Assembly: GCF_018449545.1 (NCBI RefSeq)
Contig: NZ_JAAVUR010000003.1
Coordinates: 248,001 to 312,000 of the forward strand
Length of the DNA: 64,000 nucleotides
Reading direction: 5' to 3'
Source: Granulicella sp. dw_53
GTDB lineage: Bacteria > Acidobacteriota > Terriglobia > Terriglobales > Acidobacteriaceae
In this document: one piece after another, positions 17,900-25,484 of the stretch
How the letters are laid out: every line of letters begins with the position of its first letter
Position numbering within the stretch: position 1 is the first letter of the stretch
Notes under the pieces: model-generated
Seen by the model: the letters and a program-made list of their open reading frames with translations, nothing else
Databases searched by the model: none
Told to the model about the DNA's origin: nothing
Position numbers and translations under genes: made by a program

Positions 17900-18655
17900 A
17901 TGCCAACCAGGATGAACAGCACTGCATCTTGGAGGTTCTTCTTGTACAAAATGATATTCCGCCTTGTCGTCCTCGCCCTCACCACGCCGACTCTACTGTC
18001 TGCTCACCGTGCTTACGCAGATACCATTGTGGTTGGGTCAGACCTTTCCAATTACGCCGAATCAGGAACTAGTTTCTGTCCGTCGAGTTCCAACTGTTCT
18101 CTCCTGGCTCAACAATTCACTCTGCTGTCGGCTGCGGTTATCACCGACATCAAAATCGTCGTCAGCGGGCCGATTAAAAGTTCCCCGACTGACGGCACAT
18201 TCACAATGGGCATAGGTGTAGATCCCTTGGACAACACCGGTGTGGCCACGGGCAACTTCGTCTATCAAATCAGTCCGGTCGACCCTAACCAGGGGGACTA
18301 CACCACGGAGATTCTGGACTTCGCGAACCTGAATATTTCGTTAAGTGCAGGAACCTATTACTTGGGATTGGCTGGCGCGAGTGGTACGGGCGGCCACTTA
18401 GCCAATTTTGCTTGGAACTACGCTCCAGCCCTATCCACTCCGACTGGCGTGATGGGAAGTGGTATGTATTGCGATTTCAACCCAGCTGCGCCCGGTGCAT
18501 GCAGCATTCCAACAGTCTGGACAAAGTCGATCCCAGGCCCATTCGCCATGCAGATGAGTACAACCGCAATCACCCCTGAGCCATCCACCTTCATCCTGCT
18601 TGTTAGCGGTCTGGCTGGAATCTCCGGCATCGCTCGCAAAAGATTGGCCAAATAG
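17900..18655 (+). CDS. PEP-CTERM sorting domain protein
   Basis: Secreted or surface protein of unknown function. A signal peptide (FRLVVLALTTPTLLSAHRAYA) precedes a beta-rich domain with FCPSSSNCSL and several YYLGLAG-type strands. The C-terminus is a complete PEP-CTERM tripartite signal: PEPST, a hydrophobic helix (FILLVSGLAGISGIA) and the basic tail RKRLAK, the substrate signal of an exosortase. Starts at 17900, 17912 or 17951 are possible; GGAGG at 17931-17935 supports the last with long spacing. No exosortase or EPS gene is in the window. The 198-nt gap before it holds nothing recognisable. Confidence 0.85.
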   Translation: MPTRMNSTASWRFFLYKMIFRLVVLALTTPTLLSAHRAYADTIVVGSDLSNYAESGTSFCPSSSNCSLLAQQFTLLSAAVITDIKIVVSGPIKSSPTDGTFTMGIGVDPLDNTGVATGNFVYQISPVDPNQGDYTTEILDFANLNISLSAGTYYLGLAGASGTGGHLANFAWNYAPALSTPTGVMGSGMYCDFNPAAPGACSIPTVWTKSIPGPFAMQMSTTAITPEPSTFILLVSGLAGISGIARKRLAK

Positions 18656-18679
18656 AGAGCTGAGACCTCCACCTAAATC

Positions 18680-18719
18680 GGACTGGTTGTTGCCCTTTTC
18701 ACTGGCCATCAACCAGTCC
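18680..18719. terminator. Hairpin between convergent genes
   Basis: GGACTGGTTG (18680-18689) pairs perfectly with CAACCAGTCC (18710-18719) around a 20-nt loop. It lies between the convergent PEP-CTERM and GlxA-like genes and may terminate either. No strong T-run follows, so factor-independent termination is not certain. Confidence 0.45.
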
Positions 18720-18785
18720 TCTACACAAAGAGTATTCAATCCTCAATGGACCGTGGACAGCCAGACCTCCTGGCCACGGCTCCTT

Positions 18786-19820
18786 CTAACCGGCAATTCT
18801 GTCCCCGGTCCCAAAGCGACGCCGATAATCTACCGGCGGCAGACCGATAAATTTCTGGAACGTCTTTCGAAAGAACCCAACATCCTCATACCCAACCTTC
18901 CACGAGATCTCTTTCAAAGAAAGCGTCGTAAACTCCAGAAGCTCACGCGCCTTCTGCACCTTCAACTGCTGGACATACTCAGTGGGACTATGGCCGGTCG
19001 CCTTTTGAAATCGCCGCAGGAAGGTCCTCTCTCCAAGCTTCGCCTTCGCCGCCATCTTATCGATCGTCGTCGACTCGGAAGTAAGCGTCTGCAGCCAGAG
19101 CTGAACCTTCATCACCGCCGAATCCCCATGATGCAGCGACGGAGAAAAGTTCGCATAGAACCGCTGCTGCCGACCTGCCGGATCGATCAGAAAAAATTGT
19201 GCCGTCTTCATCATCACAACAGGCCCGAGATAGCGGTCCACCAGCTTCAGCCCCAGGTCGAGCCAAGCCATCATTCCCCCCGCCGTAACGACATCCCCCA
19301 GATCGATGATCAACTCATCGCTGCTAACACAGATCTCCGGAAAGCGGCTCGCCAACAGCTCCGAATAACTCCAATGCGTCGTCGCCGACCTGCCATTCAA
19401 CAATCCCATATGAGCCAGCAGAAACGCGCCGCCGCATATCGAACAAAGGATCGCGCCAGCATCATGCTGCACTCCCGCCCACTCCAGCAGACTGGCCGTG
19501 ATCTCTGTCGGCGCCTCGATCTCCAACGTAGGAGGCAGAATCAGACAGTCAGGCCGCCCTCTCCCATCAGGATGCGTCTCGAAGACACACTCAAGCTGCG
19601 CAGTCTCCCGATTCGCCCCCCAATGGCTGATCTGCAGCTCCTTTGGATACTCGCCCCCTTGTTCCTTACTGAAGCGATTCGCAACCTCGAAGAGATCGGT
19701 CAGGCCGAGGACCGCCGCAAGCTTCGCTCCTGAATAAAGCAGGATGCCGATCCTGATCGTTCTCGGAAGCGGAAGACTGGCAGAGTTGCCCTTGCGTTTG
19801 TCAGTTATGTCTCTGGCCAT
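18786..19820 (-). CDS. GlxA-family regulator (DJ-1/PfpI plus AraC)
   Basis: Regulator of 344 aa with an N-terminal DJ-1/PfpI-like domain (residues about 20-195) and a C-terminal AraC double HTH (about 240-335: AKAKLGERTFLRRFQKATGHS and LKEISWKVGYEDVGFFRKTF). The DJ-1 nucleophile-elbow region reads ILCSICGGAFLLAHMG, with Cys residues present, though such domains usually sense ligands and are not active. It is divergent from a haloperoxidase-type hydrolase across 122 nt containing a perfect palindrome, so it probably controls that gene. Confidence 0.92.
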   Translation of the reverse strand: MARDITDKRKGNSASLPLPRTIRIGILLYSGAKLAAVLGLTDLFEVANRFSKEQGGEYPKELQISHWGANRETAQLECVFETHPDGRGRPDCLILPPTLEIEAPTEITASLLEWAGVQHDAGAILCSICGGAFLLAHMGLLNGRSATTHWSYSELLASRFPEICVSSDELIIDLGDVVTAGGMMAWLDLGLKLVDRYLGPVVMMKTAQFFLIDPAGRQQRFYANFSPSLHHGDSAVMKVQLWLQTLTSESTTIDKMAAKAKLGERTFLRRFQKATGHSPTEYVQQLKVQKARELLEFTTLSLKEISWKVGYEDVGFFRKTFQKFIGLPPVDYRRRFGTGDRIAG

Positions 19821-19887
19821 ATTGCACCTTTCCCGCTTTACTGATGGGGTCCCAGTTTAGCGGACGGACGCCGGCTATTCCTCTGCC

Positions 19888-19906
19888 CAAACGAAACTTT
19901 CGTTTG
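19888..19906. promoter_or_regulatory. Perfect 19-bp palindrome, candidate operator
   Basis: CAAACGAAA and TTTCGTTTG flank a single central C, giving a perfect palindrome 36 nt upstream of the hydrolase ATG and about 68 nt from the divergent GlxA-like start. Position and perfection suggest a protein-binding site controlling one or both genes. Confidence 0.6.
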
Positions 19907-19942
19907 TGCCCATACCAAATCGAGACTGAAAGGGAATATCGA

Positions 19943-20764
19943 ATGAAGAGCATAACCGTGAAAGACGGCACGCAGATCTTCTACAAGGACTGGGGCGTAG
20001 GCCAACCCCTCTTCTTCCACCACGGCTGGCCACTCTCTGCCGACGACTGGGACGCCCAGATGATGTTTTTCATGAACCAGGGCTACCGCGTGATCGCCCA
20101 TGACCGCCGCGGCCACGGCCGTTCCACACAGACCGCCACCGGCAACGACATGGACACTTACGCCGCCGACGTCGCCGAGCTCGTCCAGGCCCTCGATCTC
20201 CGAGACGTCATCCACATCGGACACTCGACCGGAGGCGGCGAAGTAACCCGCTACGTCGCACAGCACGGCAACGGACGCGTAAAGAAAGCAGTCCTCATCA
20301 GCGCCATTCCGCCCACCTTTATGGTGTCCGAGAAGAACCCCGACGGCGTCCCCAAGGCAGTCGTCGACGGCCTTCGTGACGGCACCGCCAACCATCGCTC
20401 CCAGTTCTACAAGGACATAACGATGCCCTTCTACGGCTTCAACCGTCCAGGCGCGACAGTCTCCGAGGGCATTCGAGAGAACTGGTGGCGTCAAGGCATG
20501 GCCGGCGGCATCCGCGCTCAGTACGACTGCATCAAAGCCCTCTCCGAGACCGAGTTCTTCGACGACCTCAAGGCCATCGACGTCCCCGTTCTGGTCATGC
20601 ACGGAGAGGACGACCAGATCTGCCCCTTCCTCACCACCGGAGCCCGGTCAGTCAAACTCTTGAAGCACGGCACGCTAAAGTCCTACCCCGGCCTGCCCCA
20701 CGGAATGCCAACCACGCATGCCGACATCATCAACGCAGACCTGCTCGAATTCATCCGGGCATAA
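19943..20764 (+). CDS. Cofactor-free haloperoxidase-type alpha/beta hydrolase
   Basis: Serine hydrolase of 273 aa in the non-heme chloroperoxidase/aryl-esterase group, probably cytosolic. Triad residues: Ser in GHSTGGGE, Asp in MHGEDDQICP, His in LPHGMPTTHAD (the second His of that stretch is in the family position). HHGWPLSADDWD forms the oxyanion loop, and AHDRRGHGRS is the family signature. The ATG at 19943 has AGGGAA upstream; an earlier in-frame ATG overlaps the palindrome. Natural substrates of this family are mostly unknown; halogenation is considered a side activity. Confidence 0.92.
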   Translation: MKSITVKDGTQIFYKDWGVGQPLFFHHGWPLSADDWDAQMMFFMNQGYRVIAHDRRGHGRSTQTATGNDMDTYAADVAELVQALDLRDVIHIGHSTGGGEVTRYVAQHGNGRVKKAVLISAIPPTFMVSEKNPDGVPKAVVDGLRDGTANHRSQFYKDITMPFYGFNRPGATVSEGIRENWWRQGMAGGIRAQYDCIKALSETEFFDDLKAIDVPVLVMHGEDDQICPFLTTGARSVKLLKHGTLKSYPGLPHGMPTTHADIINADLLEFIRA

Positions 20765-20784
20765 ACTCCAAAACGTCTAGGCGT

Positions 20785-20830
20785 GCGAGAAGACAACGTA
20801 TCGAGGGACGTCGATACGTTGTCATCTCGC
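20785..20830. terminator. Strong bidirectional terminator hairpin
   Basis: GACAACGTATCGA (20792-20804) pairs perfectly with TCGATACGTTGTC (20811-20823), extended outward by GCGAGA/TCTCGC. It sits between two convergent genes. No long T-run follows, but the stem is long and perfect. Confidence 0.65.
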
Positions 20831-20840
20831 TGCACCCACA

Positions 20841-21527
20841 TTATCTCCTGAACACAGAGCGAACCGTTCTTATCGCCGCCGCCTTCTTGCCAGTTCTAGC
20901 TTGCAGACGGTTGAAGGTGTACTCCCCTCTCTCCGTCATATAAATCGTCTGGTGATGTGCATGGGTCCACTTACTACGCGTAAAGACTCCGTCTTCCTCC
21001 TCATCCAAGGCATACCAGGCAATATGAGGAGGATTCGCAAACGAGAAATTAAACACCTTGAAAGTAGGGTCATAGCAAAGCCCGTCGATCTCTACTACCC
21101 AGTGATCTCCAAAGCACCATCGCCCCTCAAGCAGACGGCTGCCGGTCCTTCCGTTGAAGGTAATAAGACCCGGTTGCGTAACAATCCGATAATCTTGCCG
21201 CTCAATATGTCGAGCCTGGATGTTACCAATGACGAGTGGAAGGTGCTGGACAAGCCCGACAAAGATATCCGCCAGCGACTTACAATCCGTCACCCTGCTG
21301 CGATTCGTCAACACCTGATCGGCGGACGTCACAGCACCGGGTTCGTATTGCCACCTCGCCGCTCCATAGCTACACATATTTCCAAGAAGCGCCTGGATAT
21401 TATGCGATCTAGACTTATTCAAGCTGATCAAATGATTTCCCTGAACCAAAATCTCCTGTGCAACCGGATGCTGCACAAACCACGGATCACTCTGAAGAAA
21501 TATTGTCAGTGTTGTATCAAGAGCCAT
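20841..21527 (-). CDS. Hypothetical protein with transglutaminase-like Cys-His-Asp pattern
   Basis: I do not recognise a named family. The 228-aa protein contains Cys82 in RVTDCKSLADIF, His142 in GDHWVVEIDG and Asp153 in LCYDPTF. Order and context (Cys at a helix start after a Thr-Asp, His inside a beta-strand before DG, Asp in a YDPT turn) match the transglutaminase-like/papain-like core. No signal peptide or membrane span is seen. Base composition here and up to about 22.4 kb is more AT-rich than the neighbours, hinting at acquisition. It could be a protease, an amidase or an inactive scaffold; the catalytic reading is inference. Confidence 0.65.
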   Translation of the reverse strand: MALDTTLTIFLQSDPWFVQHPVAQEILVQGNHLISLNKSRSHNIQALLGNMCSYGAARWQYEPGAVTSADQVLTNRSRVTDCKSLADIFVGLVQHLPLVIGNIQARHIERQDYRIVTQPGLITFNGRTGSRLLEGRWCFGDHWVVEIDGLCYDPTFKVFNFSFANPPHIAWYALDEEEDGVFTRSKWTHAHHQTIYMTERGEYTFNRLQARTGKKAAAIRTVRSVFRR

Positions 21528-21743
21528 GAAAAAATTAACCCCATCTTTGCTTTGAATTCCCAGGACACTGGGTTCTGCTCTCGATGCGGAAGCTCTATAG
21601 GGACGACTTATACAAAACAGTACTTATACAAAACGGCCTTCTCAGTTTTATTCCTTGAATGGCAATAGCTAGTTTGAATGAGGGATAAGTAGTAAGAAGA
21701 ACGTCAAAAACTGTACGCTAAGAACAAGACCTCTGACGCGTCG

Positions 21744-22139
21744 TTACTTTGGTCGGCCAAAGAACAAGACATAGCCGTCAGGGTCGCAAATCTCAAATCC
21801 GCGCAGACCGTCATGGGTATCCTTGAGCAGTTCGCTAAATACCGCTCCATGATCTGAAAATTCGACGGCGAGCGCATCTGGATCTGGCGTATAGACGTAC
21901 GCATCCCACCTCATGGACGGATTACGCTTGGAGTTTGGCAAGGGCGACGTGTCTCCATCGGACTTCACGAAGAGCTGTGCTCCGTCACGTCCGACGATGG
22001 CGAAGAAAGGGCTCCGATCAGGCTCCTGGAATCTCGTCTCAAAACCAAGTTTGTCGCAGTAAAAAGCAATGGTTTGATCGACGTTGCTGACAATGAAGAA
22101 TGGTGAAATCGCCTGCGTTGTTGGTTGTGTCATCAACAT
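21744..22139 (-). CDS. VOC (glyoxalase/bleomycin-resistance fold) protein
   Basis: Small metal-site-capable fold of 131 aa made of two beta-alpha-beta-beta-beta units: AISPFFIVSNVDQTIAFYCDKLGFE and the second beginning VYTPDPDALAVEF. The C-terminal strand FEICDPDGYVLFFGRP carries the conserved Glu and the DPDG turn. The usual first His ligand is replaced by the SPFFIV stretch, so classic glyoxalase chemistry is unlikely; a binding or resistance role is possible. The start is ATG at 22139 or 22133. No functional partner is adjacent. Confidence 0.8.
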   Translation of the reverse strand: MLMTQPTTQAISPFFIVSNVDQTIAFYCDKLGFETRFQEPDRSPFFAIVGRDGAQLFVKSDGDTSPLPNSKRNPSMRWDAYVYTPDPDALAVEFSDHGAVFSELLKDTHDGLRGFEICDPDGYVLFFGRPK

Positions 22140-22442
22140 AAACCCTCGTACCACGAACCAATCGTAATTCACCGAGGCGGAAGGCTAGACCGTCAACAAT
22201 AAATAGCAAGCTGTCAGAAGGAAGCACTCTAGCCGTATTGCGCAAACAAAGGTTACTGCAACGATCCTCCACTTGCAGAAAGCCCAGTATTTCGCATTGC
22301 ATATACGTATTGCGATTGGCTTCCTAAAGGCGATAGATTTTTCGCAACAAACCTAAACGTACGATTTTGGACTTTTGGTGTGGTGACCCCAATATGGAAC
22401 AAGCACTCTCCTGCTTGCCCAACGATTTATCATCAACTAAGA

Positions 22443-23156
22443 GTGACCTACACCATCGCAGCCTTCTACCGCTTCACCTCCCTGCCCGAGCCGAACGCTC
22501 TCGGCGAGGAACTGCGCGGCCTGTTCAACGACAGCGACCTGCGCGGCACCATGCTGATCGCCGGCGAAGGCGTAAACGGCACCTTGGCAGGCTCCGCCGA
22601 AACCATCGATCACCTCTTGGACACACTGGTCGAAAAGGTAGGTTTGGACAGGCAGGAAGTAAAGTTCTCCTCCGCGCAGGAACGTCCCTTCAAGCGGCTG
22701 AAATTTCAGGTCAAACCCGAGATCATCTCCTTCCGCAAAGCAAAGGTCGATCCAACCCAGTCCGGGCAATACGTGGAGCCGCGGGAATGGAACGCCCTCA
22801 TCGCGGACGGCGAAGTCCTGCTGCTCGACACCCGCAACCACTACGAGACCGACCTGGGCACCTTCGCCGGCGCAACCGCTCCCGGCACCGAGACCTTCTC
22901 CGACTTCGTCACCTACGTGCGCCAGAACCTCGACCCTGCCAAGCACCGCAAGATCGCCATGTTCTGCACCGGCGGCATCCGCTGCGAGAAGGCCTCGGCC
23001 TTCATGCTCCAGGAAGGCTTCGACGAGATCTACCACCTCAAGGGCGGCATCCTGAAGTACCTCGAAGAGGTGCCGCAACCGGCCAGCAAATGGCAGGGCA
23101 AGTGTTACATCTTCGACCGCCGAACCTCTGTCGGACACGCCGACTTCGAAGACTGA
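22443..23156 (+). CDS. trhO: tRNA uridine(34) hydroxylase (rhodanese-like, UPF0176)
   Basis: Catalyses oxygen-dependent hydroxylation of U34 in certain tRNAs to 5-hydroxyuridine, a step towards cmo5U/mo5U. The N-terminal ferredoxin-like domain has FYRFTSL and GTMLIAGEGVNGTLAG. The rhodanese domain follows, with LLDTRNHYET and the catalytic loop CTGGIRCEKAS (first Cys active). FLKGGI-type sequence (YHLKGGILKYLEEV) closes the fold. At 237 residues it is the short form that lacks the C-terminal extension of E. coli YceA. GTG at 22443 fits the family N-terminus (TYTIAAFYRF); an upstream GTG at 22380 would add 21 unlikely residues. The 300-nt gap before it shows nothing clear. Confidence 0.9.
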   Translation: MTYTIAAFYRFTSLPEPNALGEELRGLFNDSDLRGTMLIAGEGVNGTLAGSAETIDHLLDTLVEKVGLDRQEVKFSSAQERPFKRLKFQVKPEIISFRKAKVDPTQSGQYVEPREWNALIADGEVLLLDTRNHYETDLGTFAGATAPGTETFSDFVTYVRQNLDPAKHRKIAMFCTGGIRCEKASAFMLQEGFDEIYHLKGGILKYLEEVPQPASKWQGKCYIFDRRTSVGHADFED

Positions 23157-23183
23157 GCTCTCCCGAAACACAGCGCAAGCAAC

Positions 23184-23837
23184 TCAAGCAGGCGGGCGGT
23201 CTCCCTCCAACCCCCGCATCGCATTGCGAAAGATCCCGTCGACGTACGCATCGGACAACTTACCCGTCCCCATCTGCAAACGGTAGTAGAGCGGGCTATA
23301 GAGCAGATCGATCACATCCTCCGGATCGACATCCGAACGCAGCTCCCCTCGTCGAATCGCCTCCTGAATGACACCGGTAGCCAACCGTCGTCGCGGCAGC
23401 GTCCACCGTTGCCGAAATGCCTCTGCTAATTCGAGATCGAACTGAGCTTCGGCCATCAGCGCCTTCACCAGCGTGCCGTCGTTCCCCCGGAAAGAACGCG
23501 CCATCGCCCGCATCTGCAGACGGATGCTCTCCACGCTGCTGGACGCCTTATGAAAGAGCGTCCCTGAGCCGACCTTGTTCGTAAAGGCGTCCATCACCAC
23601 GGCAGCCTTATTAGGCCAGCGCCGGTAGATCGTTGCCTTGCTTACGCCCGTCGCCGCCGCAATCGACTCGATGCTCACAGCGCGGAAACCGGACTGAAGC
23701 ACCATCTCGAACGTCGTCTGCAGAAGAGCCTGGTGAAGCTCCTCGTTTCGAGGCCGACCGCCTCGGGATGCCTTCTCCGGACCGCCTGGAGGAACTCTTG
23801 GAGAAAGACTCGCCTTATCTCTTGTAGAAAGACCCAT
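23184..23837 (-). CDS. TetR-family repressor
   Basis: Repressor of about 217 aa. The N-terminal HTH reads FRAVSIESIAAATGVSKATIYRRWPNKAAVVMDAF, a textbook TetR motif. The C-terminal region resembles TetR_C_16-type ligand domains (VIDLLYSPLYYRLQMG). ATG at 23837 or 23843. It is divergent from an Old Yellow Enzyme gene, the same layout as nemR-nemA, so it probably senses an electrophile or enone and derepresses the reductase. A possible operator lies between them. Confidence 0.92.
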   Translation of the reverse strand: MGLSTRDKASLSPRVPPGGPEKASRGGRPRNEELHQALLQTTFEMVLQSGFRAVSIESIAAATGVSKATIYRRWPNKAAVVMDAFTNKVGSGTLFHKASSSVESIRLQMRAMARSFRGNDGTLVKALMAEAQFDLELAEAFRQRWTLPRRRLATGVIQEAIRRGELRSDVDPEDVIDLLYSPLYYRLQMGTGKLSDAYVDGIFRNAMRGLEGDRPPA

Positions 23838-23887
23838 AAGCAAGCATAATTGGGCACCTCGAACTCCCTCAAATCACGGCATCTGAA

Positions 23888-23922
23888 AATAAGAATCGAA
23901 ACGGTGCGCATCGTATCTTATT
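23888..23922. promoter_or_regulatory. Inverted repeat between TetR and OYE genes
   Basis: AATAAGAATCG (23888-23898) and CGTATCTTATT (23912-23922) are inverted arms matching at 9 of 11 positions across 13 nt. The site lies between divergent tetR and OYE genes and is a reasonable TetR operator candidate. Confidence 0.45.
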
Positions 23923-23938
23923 AACTGTCTCAAGCCAG

Positions 23939-23964
23939 GCCGTCCGCCTCCAGGGGGACGGCCA
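23939..23964 (+). promoter_or_regulatory. Hairpin in the OYE leader
   Basis: GGCCGTCC (23939-23946) pairs perfectly with GGACGGCC (23957-23964) over a 10-nt loop, ending 45 nt before the alkene reductase ATG. It may stabilise the leader or be part of the control region. Confidence 0.35.
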
Positions 23965-24009
23965 GCGCACTCATGCAGGGTTCCGCTCAGCTCGACGAAA
24001 GGATCCACA

Positions 24010-25143
24010 ATGAAATCTACCCAACAGAAACTCTTCACTCCGGTGCAATTGGGCGCAATCGCGCTCAAACATCGGGTCGTCATGGCGCCTCTCACACGTT
24101 CACGGTCAGAGCAGCCGGGCGATATTCCCGGCGACTTGATGATCGAGTACTACACCCAGCGCGCCACCGATGGAGGTCTCATCATCACCGAGGCAACCAA
24201 CATCTCCATCACCGCACGCGGATGGTTCGGGGCGCCCGGCATGTTCACAGACCAGCAGGTCGCAGGTTGGAAACGGGTCGTCGACTCCGTTCATGCCAAG
24301 GGCGCCTCTATCCTCTCTCAACTCTGGCACGCAGGCCGCTCCTCGCACTCTACGATGACAGGCGGCCTCGAACCGGTCTCAGCCTCGGTCGACCCGGCCT
24401 ATTGGAACGATCCGGAGATCACCATCTCCACTCCCGGTGGTTGGCAACTGACCTCTCCTCATCGCGCCTTGGAGATCCCGGAGATTAAAGCCATCGTCGA
24501 GGACTATCGCAAAGCGGCGGAGCGCGCCAAATCCGCCGGCTTCGATGGCGTGGAACTCCACGCCGCGAACGGCTATCTGATCGATCAATTCCTGGAGGAC
24601 GGAAGCAACAAACGCACCGACGAGTACGGAGGGTCCATCGAGAATCGCTCTCGGCTGCTCCTGGAGGTCGTCGAGGCACTGGTCTCGGTATGGGGCGGCG
24701 ATCGTGTCGCCGTACGCATCGGCCCCGGCGGCATCTGGAATGGAATGTCGGACAGCAACCCGCAGGCACTCTTCGCCTACGTCGTCGAGCAATTGAACCG
24801 CTTCGGACTCGCCTATCTCAACATCATCGAGCCTCGCATAAAGGGCAACGTGCTCATCTCCGAAGGACAGCCGCCAGTCGCCGCGGAACAACTGCGGAAG
24901 ATCTTCACCGGCAAAATCATCTCGGCAGGCGGCTTCGAACCGGATACAGCCGAAGCCATCCTCGAGAAAGGCGACGCCGACGCAGTCGCATTTGGCCGTC
25001 ACTTCGTCTCCAACCCCGATCTCCCCAGACGGATCCAACTGGGTCTGCCCCTTACGGACTACGACCGAAGCACCTTTTACACCTTCGACAAACATGGCTA
25101 CATCGACTACCCACTCTACGAAGAGAAGCACGTCGCCGCTTAA
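24010..25143 (+). CDS. Old Yellow Enzyme-family alkene reductase
   Basis: FMN-containing TIM-barrel ene-reductase of 377 aa (NemA/XenB class) that reduces activated C=C bonds, and often nitro groups or electrophiles, using NAD(P)H. Seen: RVVMAPLTRSRS for FMN binding, WHAGRSSH, the substrate His/Asn pair in GVELHAANGYLIDQFL, DEYGGSIENRSRLLLE, and the phosphate-binding ISAGGF ... AFGRHFVSNPDLPRR. Start ATG at 24010 follows AAAGGA. Control by the divergent TetR protein is likely. A second, frameshifted homologue lies near 61 kb. Confidence 0.95.
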   Translation: MKSTQQKLFTPVQLGAIALKHRVVMAPLTRSRSEQPGDIPGDLMIEYYTQRATDGGLIITEATNISITARGWFGAPGMFTDQQVAGWKRVVDSVHAKGASILSQLWHAGRSSHSTMTGGLEPVSASVDPAYWNDPEITISTPGGWQLTSPHRALEIPEIKAIVEDYRKAAERAKSAGFDGVELHAANGYLIDQFLEDGSNKRTDEYGGSIENRSRLLLEVVEALVSVWGGDRVAVRIGPGGIWNGMSDSNPQALFAYVVEQLNRFGLAYLNIIEPRIKGNVLISEGQPPVAAEQLRKIFTGKIISAGGFEPDTAEAILEKGDADAVAFGRHFVSNPDLPRRIQLGLPLTDYDRSTFYTFDKHGYIDYPLYEEKHVAA

Positions 25144-25236
25144 AGCCTGTCAAGACCACGAACCCCAAAAATCCGGCGACTAATCTTCACAAACACAAGA
25201 CAGCAAGTGAGTTACGAGCGAAAAATAAACCCCGGC

Positions 25237-25470
25237 AAAGTGGCACTTTAGTTATCTGCAACTCGCTAAAATAGAAGAAGTAGAAAGCTATAGAAGAAGC
25301 CCCGCAAACGGCGGGGCTTCTTTGTTTGAATTGAAAATGAAGCGAAAGGCCGTAACTCAAGCTGGCTGACGTATTTGGACACAACCCATTTAGAATCTGC
25401 GGCTTACAGCAGAAGCATTCTCGTAAGCGGCTCATTCTAAACCAGTTGCGCCCAAATACCCCCCGGGGGG
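25237..25470 (-). repeat. Intergenic repeat element, copy B
   Basis: Best-preserved member of a three-copy non-coding family. Read on the minus strand from just after hemL: CCCCCCGGGGGG (25459-25470); a long imperfect hairpin with 36-nt arms opening TATTTGGGCGCAACTGG and closing CCAAATA (28 of 36 positions match); GTTACGG; a perfect GCCCCGC/GCGGGGC hairpin followed by TTCTTCTAT; TTCTATTTTA; 13 nt; AACTAAAGTGCCACTTT. Read from the other end, CACTTT and TAAAAT stand 17 bp apart, like a promoter. It has no coding frame of interest. Confidence 0.8.
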
Positions 25471-25484
25471 TGGGGGAGCCGAAC

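Noticed and set aside
25237..25260. Sigma-54 promoter suggested by TGGCAC in the repeat element
   Set aside because: The required GC of the -12 element at the fixed distance is absent in all three copies (TTAG/TTAT follows instead).
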